The position numbers and the translations under genes were made by a program. Source: Streptomyces sp. CB09001 (GTDB lineage: Bacteria; Actinomycetota; Actinomycetes; Streptomycetales; Streptomycetaceae). From it: a stretch of DNA of 64,000 bases. The notes below the pieces were generated by a model. That model was not told the origin of the DNA, searched no databases, and saw only the letters and a program-made list of their open reading frames with translations. Positions 43,580 to 51,990 of this stretch are shown one piece after another (the first letter of the stretch is position 1; each line of letters starts with the position of its first letter). The DNA lies in the NCBI RefSeq assembly GCF_003369795.1, contig NZ_CP026730.1, positions 4,579,001 to 4,643,000 on the forward strand. Reading direction: 5' to 3'.

Positions 43580-45691
43580 GTGCACAACGACGACGGATTC
43601 AACGGGGCCGGCGGCGGAGCCGGCGGGCATCCCGAGGATCGTCCCCCCGCCCCCCACACCGTGATCGAGGGCCGCTACGAGCTGCTGGAGCCGATTGGCA
43701 GCGGCGGCATGGGCGAGGTCTGGAAGGCCCACGACCGGCGGCTGCGCCGGTTCGTCGCCGTGAAGGGGCTCCTGGACCGCCGGGCCATGACCCCGGACAC
43801 GCAGAAGGCGGCGATGCAGCGCGCCCGTCGCGAGGCGGAGGCGCTGGCCAAGATCGAGCACCAGAACGTGGTGACGGTCCACGACCAGATCGAGACCGCC
43901 GACCAGGTCTGGATCGTGATGAAGCTGCTGGAAGGGCGGTCGCTGGCCGACTTGTTGAGCCGTGACGGGGTCCTCGGCGTGCCCAGGGCCGCGGACATCG
44001 GTCTCCAGATGGCCCAGGGCCTGCGGGCGGTCCACGAGGCGTCGGTCCTGCACCGCGACGTCAAGCCGGGCAACGTCCTGGTGCGGGACGGCGGCCAGGT
44101 GGTCCTGGTGGACTTCGGCATCGCCACCTTCGAGGGCGCGGACCGGGTGACCCGGCACGGTGGCATCATCGGCACGCCGCCCTACCTGGCGCCCGAGCTG
44201 TTCGCCCCCGTCACCCCGGGCCCCACGCCCGCCTCCGACCTGTGGGCGCTGGGTGTCACGCTGTACGAGATGGTCGAGGGACGCCTGCCCTTCGCCGGCA
44301 ACGAGGTCTGGGAGGTGCAGGCGAACATCCAGCAGTCGCCCGCCCCCGTCCTGCGGTACGCGGGCCCCCTCGGCCCCGTCATCCAGGCGCTGTTGGTCAC
44401 GGACCCCGAGCGTCGCCCGGACGCGGCGTCGGCGGAGGAGATGCTCCGGGAAGTCCTCGCGGACCCCGGCACGCCGACCCCCGCGCCCGCCGCCTCCACC
44501 CCCGTACACCCGCCCACGGCCCGGCCCACGCCGCCCACGCCGCCCACGGCCGGGTCCACTCCGCCCCCCTCACGGCCCACGCCCGCGGTGGCCGCATCGG
44601 AGCCCGCCCTGCCTGCGGTGCCTGCCGCGACCTCCGGCGGAGCCGGAGCCGACACCGGAGCCGGAGCCGAGTTCGTCCCGACCGGGGCCGGCCCCTCCGG
44701 TGCCGGCCCCTACGGCCCCTCCGAACCTCCGGCGCCGTCGCGCGCGGGGCGCGGCCGGTTCCGGGGCTGGAAGGTGGCGGCGGCCGCGGCCTGTGTCGTG
44801 CTGCTGGCAGGCGGCGGCTGGCTCGTCTCGCGGGGCGACTCCGGGGGCAAGCAGGACGATGCCTCCGGGCAGCAGGAAGGGGGAGCCGCCGGGGGTGACG
44901 CGGAGCAGGCGTGGGAGCAGTGGAAGAGCGCCCGGAAGAGGCTGACGATCGGGGCGAAGGAGGATCAGCCCGGTCTGAGCTTCTACAACAAGGACACCGG
45001 CGTGTGGAGCGGGTTCGACGTCGACATCGCCTATGCCCTCGCCGACAGACTGGGCTACGACAAGGCACAGGTGGACTTCTACGGGGTGACCACGGCCAAC
45101 CGGGCGAGCAAGCTGAGGAACGGGGAAGTGGACCTGGTCGTCGCCTCGTACAGCATGACGCCCGAGCGCGAGAAGCAGGACGGCATCAGTTTCGTCGGGC
45201 CCTACTACAAGGCGGGCAGCAGCCTCCTCGTCCGCAAGAACTCCGCGAAGTACGACCTCGACGAAGCCGTCGACGTGAAGCGGAACCACGTCGAGGTGTG
45301 CACGGCGCGGGACTCCACGTACGCGGACAGGCTGAAGGACGACGGCTACACCACGGGGCAGTGGCAGCCCGACACCTACAAGGAGTGCGTGGAGAGACTG
45401 CTGGACAAGCGTTCGAGCGTGTACGCGGTCGCCTCGGACGACGTTCTTCTCGCCGGGTACGCCCAGAACGATCCGGCGCATCTGAAGCTGCTGCCCAGCG
45501 GCGCGGGCACGGAGCCCTACGGGGTGGCGATGCGGAAGGACGACCCGCTCCTGAAGAGCAAGGTGTGCTCGGGGCTCCGGGAGATCCTGGCCGGAAGGGA
45601 GTGGTCGGAGATGTACATGAAGGACCTGTCCCCGCTGACGGGACGGAAGACCGCGCCGAGCAGGCCGGAGCTGAGGCCGTGCTCGACCTGA
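43580..45691 (+). CDS. Transmembrane Ser/Thr protein kinase fused to an extracellular amino-acid-binding (SBP_bac_3) domain
   Basis: A 703-aa receptor kinase. The kinase domain is at ~33-300: Gly loop IGSGGMGEVWKA at 39-50, catalytic Lys62, HRDVKPGN at 158-165 with Asp160, DFGIA at 178-182, and APELFAPVTPGPTPASDLWALGVTLYEM. A Pro/Ala/Thr-rich linker spans ~310-395 and one TM helix ~400-417. The outside part, ~455-700, is a solute-binding domain: KRLTIGAKEDQPGLSFYNKDTGVWSGFDVDIAYALADRLGYD, KLRNGEVDLVVASYSMTPEREKQDGISFVGPYYKAGSSLLVRKNS, typical of glutamate/polar-amino-acid binding proteins. GTG 43580 with AGGGGG 5 nt upstream; ATG 43562 is possible. Ligand binding outside probably tunes phosphorylation inside. 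Confidence 0.9.
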   Translation: MHNDDGFNGAGGGAGGHPEDRPPAPHTVIEGRYELLEPIGSGGMGEVWKAHDRRLRRFVAVKGLLDRRAMTPDTQKAAMQRARREAEALAKIEHQNVVTVHDQIETADQVWIVMKLLEGRSLADLLSRDGVLGVPRAADIGLQMAQGLRAVHEASVLHRDVKPGNVLVRDGGQVVLVDFGIATFEGADRVTRHGGIIGTPPYLAPELFAPVTPGPTPASDLWALGVTLYEMVEGRLPFAGNEVWEVQANIQQSPAPVLRYAGPLGPVIQALLVTDPERRPDAASAEEMLREVLADPGTPTPAPAASTPVHPPTARPTPPTPPTAGSTPPPSRPTPAVAASEPALPAVPAATSGGAGADTGAGAEFVPTGAGPSGAGPYGPSEPPAPSRAGRGRFRGWKVAAAAACVVLLAGGGWLVSRGDSGGKQDDASGQQEGGAAGGDAEQAWEQWKSARKRLTIGAKEDQPGLSFYNKDTGVWSGFDVDIAYALADRLGYDKAQVDFYGVTTANRASKLRNGEVDLVVASYSMTPEREKQDGISFVGPYYKAGSSLLVRKNSAKYDLDEAVDVKRNHVEVCTARDSTYADRLKDDGYTTGQWQPDTYKECVERLLDKRSSVYAVASDDVLLAGYAQNDPAHLKLLPSGAGTEPYGVAMRKDDPLLKSKVCSGLREILAGREWSEMYMKDLSPLTGRKTAPSRPELRPCST

Positions 45692-45714
45692 GGCCGTGCT
45701 CGGGCGAGTGAAGA

Positions 45715-45746
45715 CCGCGGCTCCTCCGGACGGGGAGGAGCCGCGG
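45715..45746. terminator. Bidirectional terminator between kinase and aldehyde dehydrogenase genes
   Basis: CCGCGGCTCCTCC (45715-45727) pairs perfectly with GGAGGAGCCGCGG (45734-45746), 13-bp stem and 6-nt loop, between convergent genes. Confidence 0.88.
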
Positions 45747-45760
45747 CCCGTCGGCGTCGG

Positions 45761-46660
45761 TCAGTAGGACGAGCCCGACGCGCCCAGTGCGCCCGTCGGG
45801 TGCCAGACCGTCTTCGTCTCCAGGAACGCCGTCATGCGGTCGGTGCCCGGCGTCGCGGACCAGTCCGCGTTCGCGTCGTCCACAGGCTGTGGACGCAGGA
45901 CGCGCTTGAGGTTGTCGGCGGCCGCGATCTCCAGTTCCTTCGCCAGCGTCTCGTCGGCACCCGCGAGGTCGATCGCGTTGACGTCCTGGTGGGCGGCGAG
46001 CGGGGCGGCGATCTCCGCCGTACGGCCGGAGAGGATGTTGACCACGCCGCCGGGCAGGTCGGAGGTGGCCAGGACCTCGCCCAGGGAGAGGGCGGGGAGG
46101 GGGGACTTCTCCGAGGCCACCACGACCGCCGTGTTGCCCGTCGCGATGATCGGGGCCACGACGGACACCAGGCCCAGGAAGGACGACTTCTGCGGGGCCA
46201 GGACGGCCACGACGCCGGTCGGCTCCGGGGAGGAGAGGTTGAAGAAGGGGCCCGCGACCGGGTTGCCGCCACCGACCACCTGGGCGATCTTGTCGGTCCA
46301 GCCCGCGTACCAGACCCAGCGGTCGATGGCGGCGTCCACCTGCGCCGCCGCCTTCGACTTCGACAGGCCCTCCGCGTCGGCGACCTCCGCGACGTACTGG
46401 TCGCGGCGGCCCTCCAGCATCTCGGCGATCCGGTAGAGGATCTGGCCGCGGTTGTACGCCGTCGCGCCGGACCAGCCGCCGAACGCCTTGCGCGCGGCGA
46501 CCACCGCGTCGCGGGCGTCCTTGCGGGAGGAGAGGGGGGCGTTCGCCAGCCACTTGCCCTTTGCGTCGGTCACCTCGTACACCCGGCCGCTCTCGGAACG
46601 CGGGAACTTCCCGCCGACGTACAGCTTGTAGGTCTTCAGCACGCTGAGTCGCTCAGACAT
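45761..46660 (-). CDS. Short aldehyde dehydrogenase-like protein lacking the catalytic domain
   Basis: A 299-aa protein that matches only the NAD-binding part of aldehyde dehydrogenases (YKLYVGGKFPRSESGRVYEV, ARDAVVAARKAFGGWSGATAYNRGQILYRIAEMLE, PEPTGVVAVLAPQKSSFLGLVSVVAPIIATGNTAVVVASE). Full-length enzymes are ~480 aa. The G-Q-V-C catalytic cysteine, the ELGG glutamate and the oligomerisation tail are absent; the chain ends GALGASGSSY. It cannot be a normal dehydrogenase on its own. Its start overlaps the end of the full-length enzyme gene by 8 bp, so the two are co-expressed and may form a mixed complex. Probably not a recent truncation, since codon bias is intact. Confidence 0.82.
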   Translation of the reverse strand: MSERLSVLKTYKLYVGGKFPRSESGRVYEVTDAKGKWLANAPLSSRKDARDAVVAARKAFGGWSGATAYNRGQILYRIAEMLEGRRDQYVAEVADAEGLSKSKAAAQVDAAIDRWVWYAGWTDKIAQVVGGGNPVAGPFFNLSSPEPTGVVAVLAPQKSSFLGLVSVVAPIIATGNTAVVVASEKSPLPALSLGEVLATSDLPGGVVNILSGRTAEIAAPLAAHQDVNAIDLAGADETLAKELEIAAADNLKRVLRPQPVDDANADWSATPGTDRMTAFLETKTVWHPTGALGASGSSY

Positions 46661-48095
46661 CGAGGTACGCCTCCAGGCCGTGGCGGCCGCCCTCGCGGCC
46701 GAAGCCCGACTCCTTGTAGCCGCCGAACGGCGACGTCGGGTCGAACTTGTTGAACGTGTTGGACCAGATCACACCCGCACGGAGCTTGTTCGCGACCGCC
46801 AGGATGCGCGAGCCCTTCTCCGTCCAGATGCCCGCCGACAGGCCGTACGGCGTGTTGTTGGCCTTGGCGACCGCCTCGTCCGGCGTACGGAAGGTGAGGA
46901 CGGACAGGACCGGGCCGAAGATCTCGTCGCGGGCGACCGTGTGCGCCTGAGTGACGTTCGTGAAGAGCGTCGGAGCGAACCAGTAGCCGGAGGAGGGAAG
47001 TTCACAGGCCGGGGACCAGCGCTCGGCGCCCTCCGCCTCGCCCTGGTCGGCGAGGGCGGAGATACGGGCCAGCTGCTCGGCGGAGTTGATCGCGCCGATG
47101 TCGGTGTTCTTGTCCAGGGGGTCGCCCAGGCGGAGGGTGGTGAGCCTGCGCTTCAGGGAGTCGAGCAGCTCGTCGTGGATCGACTCCTGGACCAGGAGGC
47201 GGGAGCCCGCGCAGCAGACCTGGCCCTGGTTGAAGAAGATGCCGTTGACGATGCCCTCTACGGCCTGGTCGATCGGGGCGTCGTCGAAGACGATGTTGGC
47301 GCCCTTGCCGCCGAGTTCGAGGGTGAGCTTCTTGCGGGTGCCCGCGACCGTGCGCGCGATCTGCTTGCCGACCGCCGTGGAGCCCGTGAAGGCGACCTTG
47401 TTCACGTCGGGATGCGCGGTGAGCGCCGCCCCGGCGCGGCCGTCGCCGGTGATGATGTTGACCACGCCCTTGGGCAGCCCGGCCTGGCGGCAGATGTCCG
47501 CGAAGAACAGGGCGGAGAGGGGGGTCGTCTCGGCGGGCTTCAGGACCACCGTGTTGCCGGTGGCCAGGGCCGGGGCGATCTTCCACGCCAGCATCAGGAG
47601 GGGGAAGTTCCAGGGGATGACCTGGCCCGCGACGCCCAGGGGGCGGGGGCCGGCGCCGTAGCCCGCGTGGTCCAGCTTGTCGGCCCAGCCCGCGTAGTAG
47701 AAGAAGTGCGCGGCGACCAGGGGGAGGTCCGCGTCGCGGGTCTCCCTGATCGGCTTGCCGTTGTCGAGGGTTTCCAGGACGGCCAGCTCGCGGCTGCGCT
47801 CCTGGATGATGCGGGCGATGCGGAAGAGGTACTTCGCACGCTCGCTGCCCGGGAGCGCCGACCACGTGCCGAAGGCCTTGCGGGCCGCCTTCACGGCGCG
47901 GTCGACATCGGCCTCTCCCGCCTCGGCCACCTCGGAGAGGACCTCCTCGGTGGACGGGGAGACCGTCTTGAAGACCTTGCCGTCGGCCGCCTCGGTGAAC
48001 TCGCCGTCGATGAACAGGCCGTAGGACGGCGCGATGTCGACGATCGCGCGGGACTCGGGTGCCGGTGCGTAGTCGAATGCGGGTGCAGATGCCAT
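46653..48095 (-). CDS. Aldehyde dehydrogenase, probable acetaldehyde oxidation in deoxyribose breakdown
   Basis: A 480-aa full-length NAD(P)-dependent aldehyde dehydrogenase. VIPWNFPLLMLAWKIAPALATGNTVVLKPAETTP binds cofactor, LELGGKGANIVFDDA has the general-base Glu, FFNQGQVCCAGSRLLVQ carries the catalytic Cys, and EIFGPVLSVLTF and NTFNKFDPTSPFGGYKESGFGREGG are conserved. It lies 5 nt after deoC in the same operon, so the likely substrate is acetaldehyde released from deoxyribose-5-phosphate, giving acetate. The operon promoter carries the nucleoside palindrome. Confidence 0.92.
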   Translation of the reverse strand: MASAPAFDYAPAPESRAIVDIAPSYGLFIDGEFTEAADGKVFKTVSPSTEEVLSEVAEAGEADVDRAVKAARKAFGTWSALPGSERAKYLFRIARIIQERSRELAVLETLDNGKPIRETRDADLPLVAAHFFYYAGWADKLDHAGYGAGPRPLGVAGQVIPWNFPLLMLAWKIAPALATGNTVVLKPAETTPLSALFFADICRQAGLPKGVVNIITGDGRAGAALTAHPDVNKVAFTGSTAVGKQIARTVAGTRKKLTLELGGKGANIVFDDAPIDQAVEGIVNGIFFNQGQVCCAGSRLLVQESIHDELLDSLKRRLTTLRLGDPLDKNTDIGAINSAEQLARISALADQGEAEGAERWSPACELPSSGYWFAPTLFTNVTQAHTVARDEIFGPVLSVLTFRTPDEAVAKANNTPYGLSAGIWTEKGSRILAVANKLRAGVIWSNTFNKFDPTSPFGGYKESGFGREGGRHGLEAYLDV

Positions 48096-48100
48096 GGGGA

Positions 48101-49108
48101 TCAGTCCACCGTCACGTAGTCGGGGCCGGAGTAGCGGCCTGTGGCCAGCTTCTGGCGCTGCATCAGCAGGTCGTTCAGCAGCGAGGAGGCGCCGAAGCGG
48201 AACCAGCGGTTGTCCAGCCAGTCCTCGCCCGCCGTCTCGTTGACCAGGACCAGGAACTTGATCGCGTCCTTCGCGGTGCGGATGCCGCCGGCCGGCTTCA
48301 CGCCCACCTGGACGCCGGTCTGCGCGCGGAAGTCGCGGACCGCCTCCAGCATCAGGAGGGTGTTGGCCGGTGTGGCGTTGACCGCCACCTTGCCGGTCGA
48401 GGTCTTGATGAAGTCCGCGCCCGCCAGCATGCCGAGCCAGCTGGCGCGGCGGATGTTGTCGTACGTCGACAGCTCGCCGGTCTCGAAGATGACCTTGAGG
48501 CGGGCCGATGTGCCGCACGCCTCGCGCACCGCGGTGATCTCGTCGTACACCTTCATGTAGTTCCCGGCGAGGAACGCGCCGCGGTCGATGACCATGTCGA
48601 CCTCGTCCGCGCCCGCCGCCACGGCCTCGCGCACGTCGGCCAGCTTCACGGCGAGGGAGGCCCGGCCGGCCGGGAAGGCGGTGGCGACCGAGGCTACCTT
48701 CACGCCGGAGCCGGCGACGGCTTCCCTGGCGGTGGGCACCATGTCGGGGTAGACGCAGACGGCCGCCGCCGACGGGGCCGTGCGGTCGGTCGGGTCGGGG
48801 CGGACCGCCTTCGCGCCGAGCGCCCGGACCTTGCCCGGGGTGTCCGCGCCTTCCAGCGTCGTCAGGTCGACCATCGAGATGGCCAGGTCCAGGGCGTACG
48901 CCTTCGCGGTGGTCTTGATGGAACGGGTGCCGAGGGAGGCGGCGCGCGCCTCCAGGCCGACGGTGTCGACGCCGGGCAGTCCGTGGAGGAAGCGGCGCAG
49001 CGTGCTGTCGGACGCGGTGACGTCGGCGAATCCGTGTGCGGGTCCGTTTACGGGTCCGTTTACGGGGCCCCGTGCGGGTCCGTTTTCGGCGGGTGCAGTG
49101 GTGGGCAT
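48101..49108 (-). CDS. deoC: Deoxyribose-phosphate aldolase
   Basis: A 335-aa class I aldolase splitting deoxyribose-5-phosphate into acetaldehyde and glyceraldehyde-3-phosphate. Core motifs: VCVYPDMVPTAREAVAGSGVKVASVATAFPAG, EVDMVIDRGAFLAG, LKVIFETGEL, ADFIKTSTGKVAVNATPANTLLML (Schiff-base Lys) and GVKPAGGIRTAKDAIKFL. The N-terminus is ~80 residues longer than the short bacterial form and begins with a Gly-Pro-Val-Asn repeat (NGPVNGPVNGPAHG), encoded by tandem near-repeats at ~49038-49085. ATG 49108. First gene of deoC-aldh-aldh; takes deoxyribose-phosphate from deoA and purine nucleoside phosphorylase. Confidence 0.94.
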   Translation of the reverse strand: MPTTAPAENGPARGPVNGPVNGPAHGFADVTASDSTLRRFLHGLPGVDTVGLEARAASLGTRSIKTTAKAYALDLAISMVDLTTLEGADTPGKVRALGAKAVRPDPTDRTAPSAAAVCVYPDMVPTAREAVAGSGVKVASVATAFPAGRASLAVKLADVREAVAAGADEVDMVIDRGAFLAGNYMKVYDEITAVREACGTSARLKVIFETGELSTYDNIRRASWLGMLAGADFIKTSTGKVAVNATPANTLLMLEAVRDFRAQTGVQVGVKPAGGIRTAKDAIKFLVLVNETAGEDWLDNRWFRFGASSLLNDLLMQRQKLATGRYSGPDYVTVD

Positions 49109-49120
49109 GGTCACCAGACG

Positions 49121-49150
49121 AGCATATCTACGCGCGTAGCGGTCTGTACA
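49121..49150 (-). promoter_or_regulatory. deoC promoter with nucleoside-regulon palindrome, site 5
   Basis: On the minus strand TGTACA (49145-49150), 18 bp, TATGCT (49121-49126). The perfect palindrome CTACGCGCGTAG occupies 49128-49139 in the spacer, one base before the -10. Transcription would begin only a few bases before the ATG at 49108. Confidence 0.75.
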
Positions 49151-49244
49151 GCCCCGCGGGCCGGTCCGGGTACGGGCGCCCGTGCCCGCGTCGTACCGGC
49201 ACCGCATGCGAGCGTAGGGCGGGGCGTCGGGCACAATCGGCAGC

Positions 49245-49952
49245 ATGACCACCCCGGAGCCCCAGTCATCCTCGCCGCAGCCCTCGGGACCCGTGTCCAA
49301 GGACCGGGCCTACCGCTCGCCCGCGGGTATCTCCGGAGGGGTGCTGGTACTCGCCCTCGCGCTGTGGCTCGGCATCGACGCCCTGGTCACGGGCGAGGGG
49401 GACACCCGCTGGAAGGCGCTCGCGGCCCTGGTCTTCCTCGTGCCGCTCGTCGCCGCCTACACCGTGCGGCCCGCCGTCTTCGCCAACGACGACCGGATGC
49501 GGGTGCGCAATCCCTTCCGCGTGATCGTCCTGCCCTGGGCGCAGGTCGAGTCGTTCCGGTCCGCCTACTCGAACGAGGTCTTCACCGAGGGCGGCGACAA
49601 GTTCCAGCTGTGGTCCATTCCCGTCTCGCTGCGGGGGCGGAAGAAGGCCGCGCGGCAGGAGGACCGGCGGGCCGCCGGTCGTGTCGGTGGGGGGCGCAGG
49701 CGCGGCAGCGTGTTCGGGGGCGTGGGGCAGTTCGGTTCGCGGGGTGGTGCCGCGGACTCCGCCGCCGTCGGGGCGGACGGGCCGGTGCGGGCCGAGGCCG
49801 ACAAGGTCATGGACGAGCTGCGTGAGCTGTGGGAGGCGCGGAAGGACGCCGCGGGCTCCCGGGGCGGGGTGACCGTGCGGTGGGCCTACGAGATCGTCGT
49901 GCCGGTGGTGGCGGGGGCGGTGGCGCTGGCGGTGCTGTTCGGGGTGGGGTGA
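49245..49952 (+). CDS. PH-domain membrane protein (bacterial PH domain)
   Basis: A 235-aa protein. Two TM segments at ~28-47 and ~58-72, then a short PH-like core (VFANDDRMRVRNPFRVIVLPWAQVESFRSAYSNEVFTEGGDKFQLWSIPVSL) that fits the PF10756-type bacterial PH domain, then a basic Gly/Arg linker and a C-terminal TM (VVPVVAGAVALAVLFGVG). It probably scaffolds at the membrane; no enzymatic motif. CACAAT stands 7 nt before the ATG, so the transcript may be leaderless. The 382-bp gap after it holds a leader-peptide-like ORF and a terminator. Confidence 0.78.
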   Translation: MTTPEPQSSSPQPSGPVSKDRAYRSPAGISGGVLVLALALWLGIDALVTGEGDTRWKALAALVFLVPLVAAYTVRPAVFANDDRMRVRNPFRVIVLPWAQVESFRSAYSNEVFTEGGDKFQLWSIPVSLRGRKKAARQEDRRAAGRVGGGRRRGSVFGGVGQFGSRGGAADSAAVGADGPVRAEADKVMDELRELWEARKDAAGSRGGVTVRWAYEIVVPVVAGAVALAVLFGVG

Positions 49953-50103
49953 GCCGGGTCCGGGGGTCGGTGACCGGCCCGGTCGGTCTTCGGTCCGTCG
50001 GTGCCCGGTCCGTGCTCTGCGGGCCGTGGTGGTGGGCCGGACCTCGCACGGTGGGAGCGTTTCCCCTTTGCCCTCCTAGGGGTTGCCGAGGGGATACTTC
50101 GAC

Positions 50104-50181
50104 ATGAACCGTGGCCCCGCGGCCCGGATTGACCTGTCTGCCGTCACTGCCGTCTCACTGGATTGCCTCTGTCGCCCATAG
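50104..50181 (+). CDS. Possible 25-aa Cys-containing leader peptide
   Basis: MNRGPAARIDLSAVTAVSLD followed by CLCRP and TAG. The R-x-D-L core and the ending L-x-C-R-P resemble the short actinobacterial leader peptides (hVDLxRVxxxLCR-type) found before sulfur and cysteine metabolism genes. No gene follows on this strand for 3.6 kb; an open frame at ~50163-50369 has no recognisable product. It may be an orphan leader whose target was lost, or chance. Confidence 0.35.
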   Translation: MNRGPAARIDLSAVTAVSLDCLCRP

Positions 50182-50279
50182 CTCGTTACCTGCGTCTACT
50201 CGTTCCTGGGCGAAAGAGCGTGCGGGACGTCGAGGGCGTCTTCGGCGAGCGGGCCGCCGCGTCTTCCGCCCCCTTCACC

Positions 50280-50322
50280 CCGGAGCGCCCCGGTGGACGG
50301 GACGACGACCGGGGCGCTCCGG
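50280..50322 (-). terminator. Terminator of the phosphosugar mutase gene
   Basis: CCGGAGCGCCCCGG (50280-50293) and CCGGGGCGCTCCGG (50309-50322), perfect 14-bp stem with a 15-nt loop, 13 bp beyond the mutase stop on the minus strand. Confidence 0.85.
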
Positions 50323-50334
50323 GCGTTCCGGACG

Positions 50335-51975
50335 TTACAGGCCCGCCGACTGTGCCAAGTCCCGCTTGAGCGCCGTCAGCAGGTCCGTCGCCTTCGCCCG
50401 GGCCGACGGGAGGCCGGCGTGCTCGGCCACCGGGACGACCACCTCCAGGTAGCACTTCAGCTTGGGCTCCGTGCCGCTCGGACGGACGATGACCCGGGCA
50501 CCGTCGAGCGTGTAGCGCAGGCCGTCGGTGGGCGGGAGGGTGTCCGTGCCCCGGGTGAGGTCCTCCGCGGTGGTGACGGGGAGGCCCGCGAGGGTTGCCG
50601 GGGGCTGTTCGCGCAGGCGGTTCATCGCCGCGGCGATGAGGGAGAGGTCCTCCACGCGGACCGAGAGCTGGTCCGTGGCGTGCAGGCCGTGTTCCACGGC
50701 GATGTCGTCGAGCAGGTCGAGGAGGGTGCGGCCGGCCTGCTTGAGGGTGGAGGCCAGTTCCGTGACCAGGAGGGCCGCGGTGATGCCGTCCTTGTCGCGG
50801 ACGCCCTCCGGGTCGACGCAGTAGCCGAGGGCTTCCTCGTAGCCGTAGCGGATGTTCTCGACGCGGGCGATCCACTTGAAGCCGGTGAGGGTCTCGACGT
50901 GCGGGAGGTTCGCCTTCGCCGCGATGCGGGCCAGGAGGGACGACGAGACGATCGACTCCGCGAACGTGCCGTGCGCTCCGCGGGTGACCAGGTGGGCGGC
51001 GAGGAGGGCGCCCACCTCGTCGCCCCGGAGCATGCGCCAGCCGGTGGCCTCCGCGGCGTCGGGTACGGCCACTGCCAGGCGGTCCGCGTCCGGGTCGTTG
51101 GCGATGACCAGGTCCGGGTTCGCCGCCCTCGCCGTCGCGAAGGCGAGGTCCATCGCGCCGGGCTCCTCCGGGTTGGGGAAGGCGACGGTGGGGAAGTCCG
51201 GGTCGGGGTCGGCCTGCTCGGCGACGAGGGTGGGGCGGGGGAAGCCGGCTCGGGCGAAGGCGGCGAGGAGGGTGTCCTTGCCTACGCCGTGCATCGCCGT
51301 GTAGACCGTGCGGGCGGTACGGGGGGAGCCGGGGGACAGGACGGCGTCCGTGCGGGTGAGGTAGGCGTCGAGGACGGCGTCGTCGAGGGTCTGCCAGCCG
51401 GAGTCGGGGCGGGGGACGTCGTGGAGGGTGCGCACGGCGTCGATCTCGGCGGCGATGCCGGCGTCTGCGGGGGGCACGATCTGGGAGCCGTCGCCCAGGT
51501 ACACCTTGTAGCCGTTGTCCCGGGGCGGGTTGTGGCTGGCGGTGACCTCCACTCCGGCGACCGCGCCGAGGTGGCGGATCGCGAAGGCGAGCACCGGGGT
51601 GGGGAGGGGGCGGGGGAGTACAGCCGCCCTGAGGCCGGCGCCGGTCATGACGGCGGCGGTGTCGCGGGCGAAGTCGGCGGACTTGTGACGGGCGTCGTAG
51701 CCGATGACCACCAGGCCGTCGGTGTGGCCCTGCTTCTTCAGGTACGCGGCGAGGCCCGCGGCGGCGCGGATGACGACCGAGCGGTTCATGCGCATCGGGC
51801 CGGCGCCCAGTTCGCCGCGCAGGCCCGCGGTGCCGAACTGGAGGGTGCCGGAGAAGCGTGCGGTGAGCTCGGCGCGGTCCTCGGCGTCGATGAGGGCGGC
51901 GAGTTCCGCGCGGGTGTCCGCGTCGGGGTCCTCGGCCAGCCATGCCTCGGCTCGTGCGAGGAGGTCGTCTTGCAC
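50335..51975 (-). CDS. Phosphohexomutase (phosphomannomutase/phosphopentomutase-like, PGM2 type)
   Basis: A 546-aa alpha-D-phosphohexomutase. The active-site phosphoserine loop is VTASHNPPRDNGYKVY, the metal loop VIANDPDADRLAVAV, the sugar-binding loop GYEEALGYCVDPEGVRDKDG and the C-terminal phosphate loop VIVRPSGTEPKLKCYLEV. The length and TFKWIARV region match PGM2-type enzymes, some of which interconvert ribose/deoxyribose-1- and 5-phosphate. In this location, between deoC and purine nucleoside phosphorylase, a phosphopentomutase role supplying deoxyribose-5-phosphate is attractive (inference). GTG 51975 with GAGAGG 9 nt upstream; a long upstream frame is repeat-encoded and rejected. Confidence 0.88.
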   Translation of the reverse strand: MQDDLLARAEAWLAEDPDADTRAELAALIDAEDRAELTARFSGTLQFGTAGLRGELGAGPMRMNRSVVIRAAAGLAAYLKKQGHTDGLVVIGYDARHKSADFARDTAAVMTGAGLRAAVLPRPLPTPVLAFAIRHLGAVAGVEVTASHNPPRDNGYKVYLGDGSQIVPPADAGIAAEIDAVRTLHDVPRPDSGWQTLDDAVLDAYLTRTDAVLSPGSPRTARTVYTAMHGVGKDTLLAAFARAGFPRPTLVAEQADPDPDFPTVAFPNPEEPGAMDLAFATARAANPDLVIANDPDADRLAVAVPDAAEATGWRMLRGDEVGALLAAHLVTRGAHGTFAESIVSSSLLARIAAKANLPHVETLTGFKWIARVENIRYGYEEALGYCVDPEGVRDKDGITAALLVTELASTLKQAGRTLLDLLDDIAVEHGLHATDQLSVRVEDLSLIAAAMNRLREQPPATLAGLPVTTAEDLTRGTDTLPPTDGLRYTLDGARVIVRPSGTEPKLKCYLEVVVPVAEHAGLPSARAKATDLLTALKRDLAQSAGL

Positions 51976-51990
51976 GTCGGTCAGCCTCTC

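Noticed and set aside
50163..50369. 68-codon frame after the leader-peptide-like ORF
   Set aside because: No ATG/GTG with a ribosome site, no recognisable domain, and it runs through the mutase terminator hairpin.
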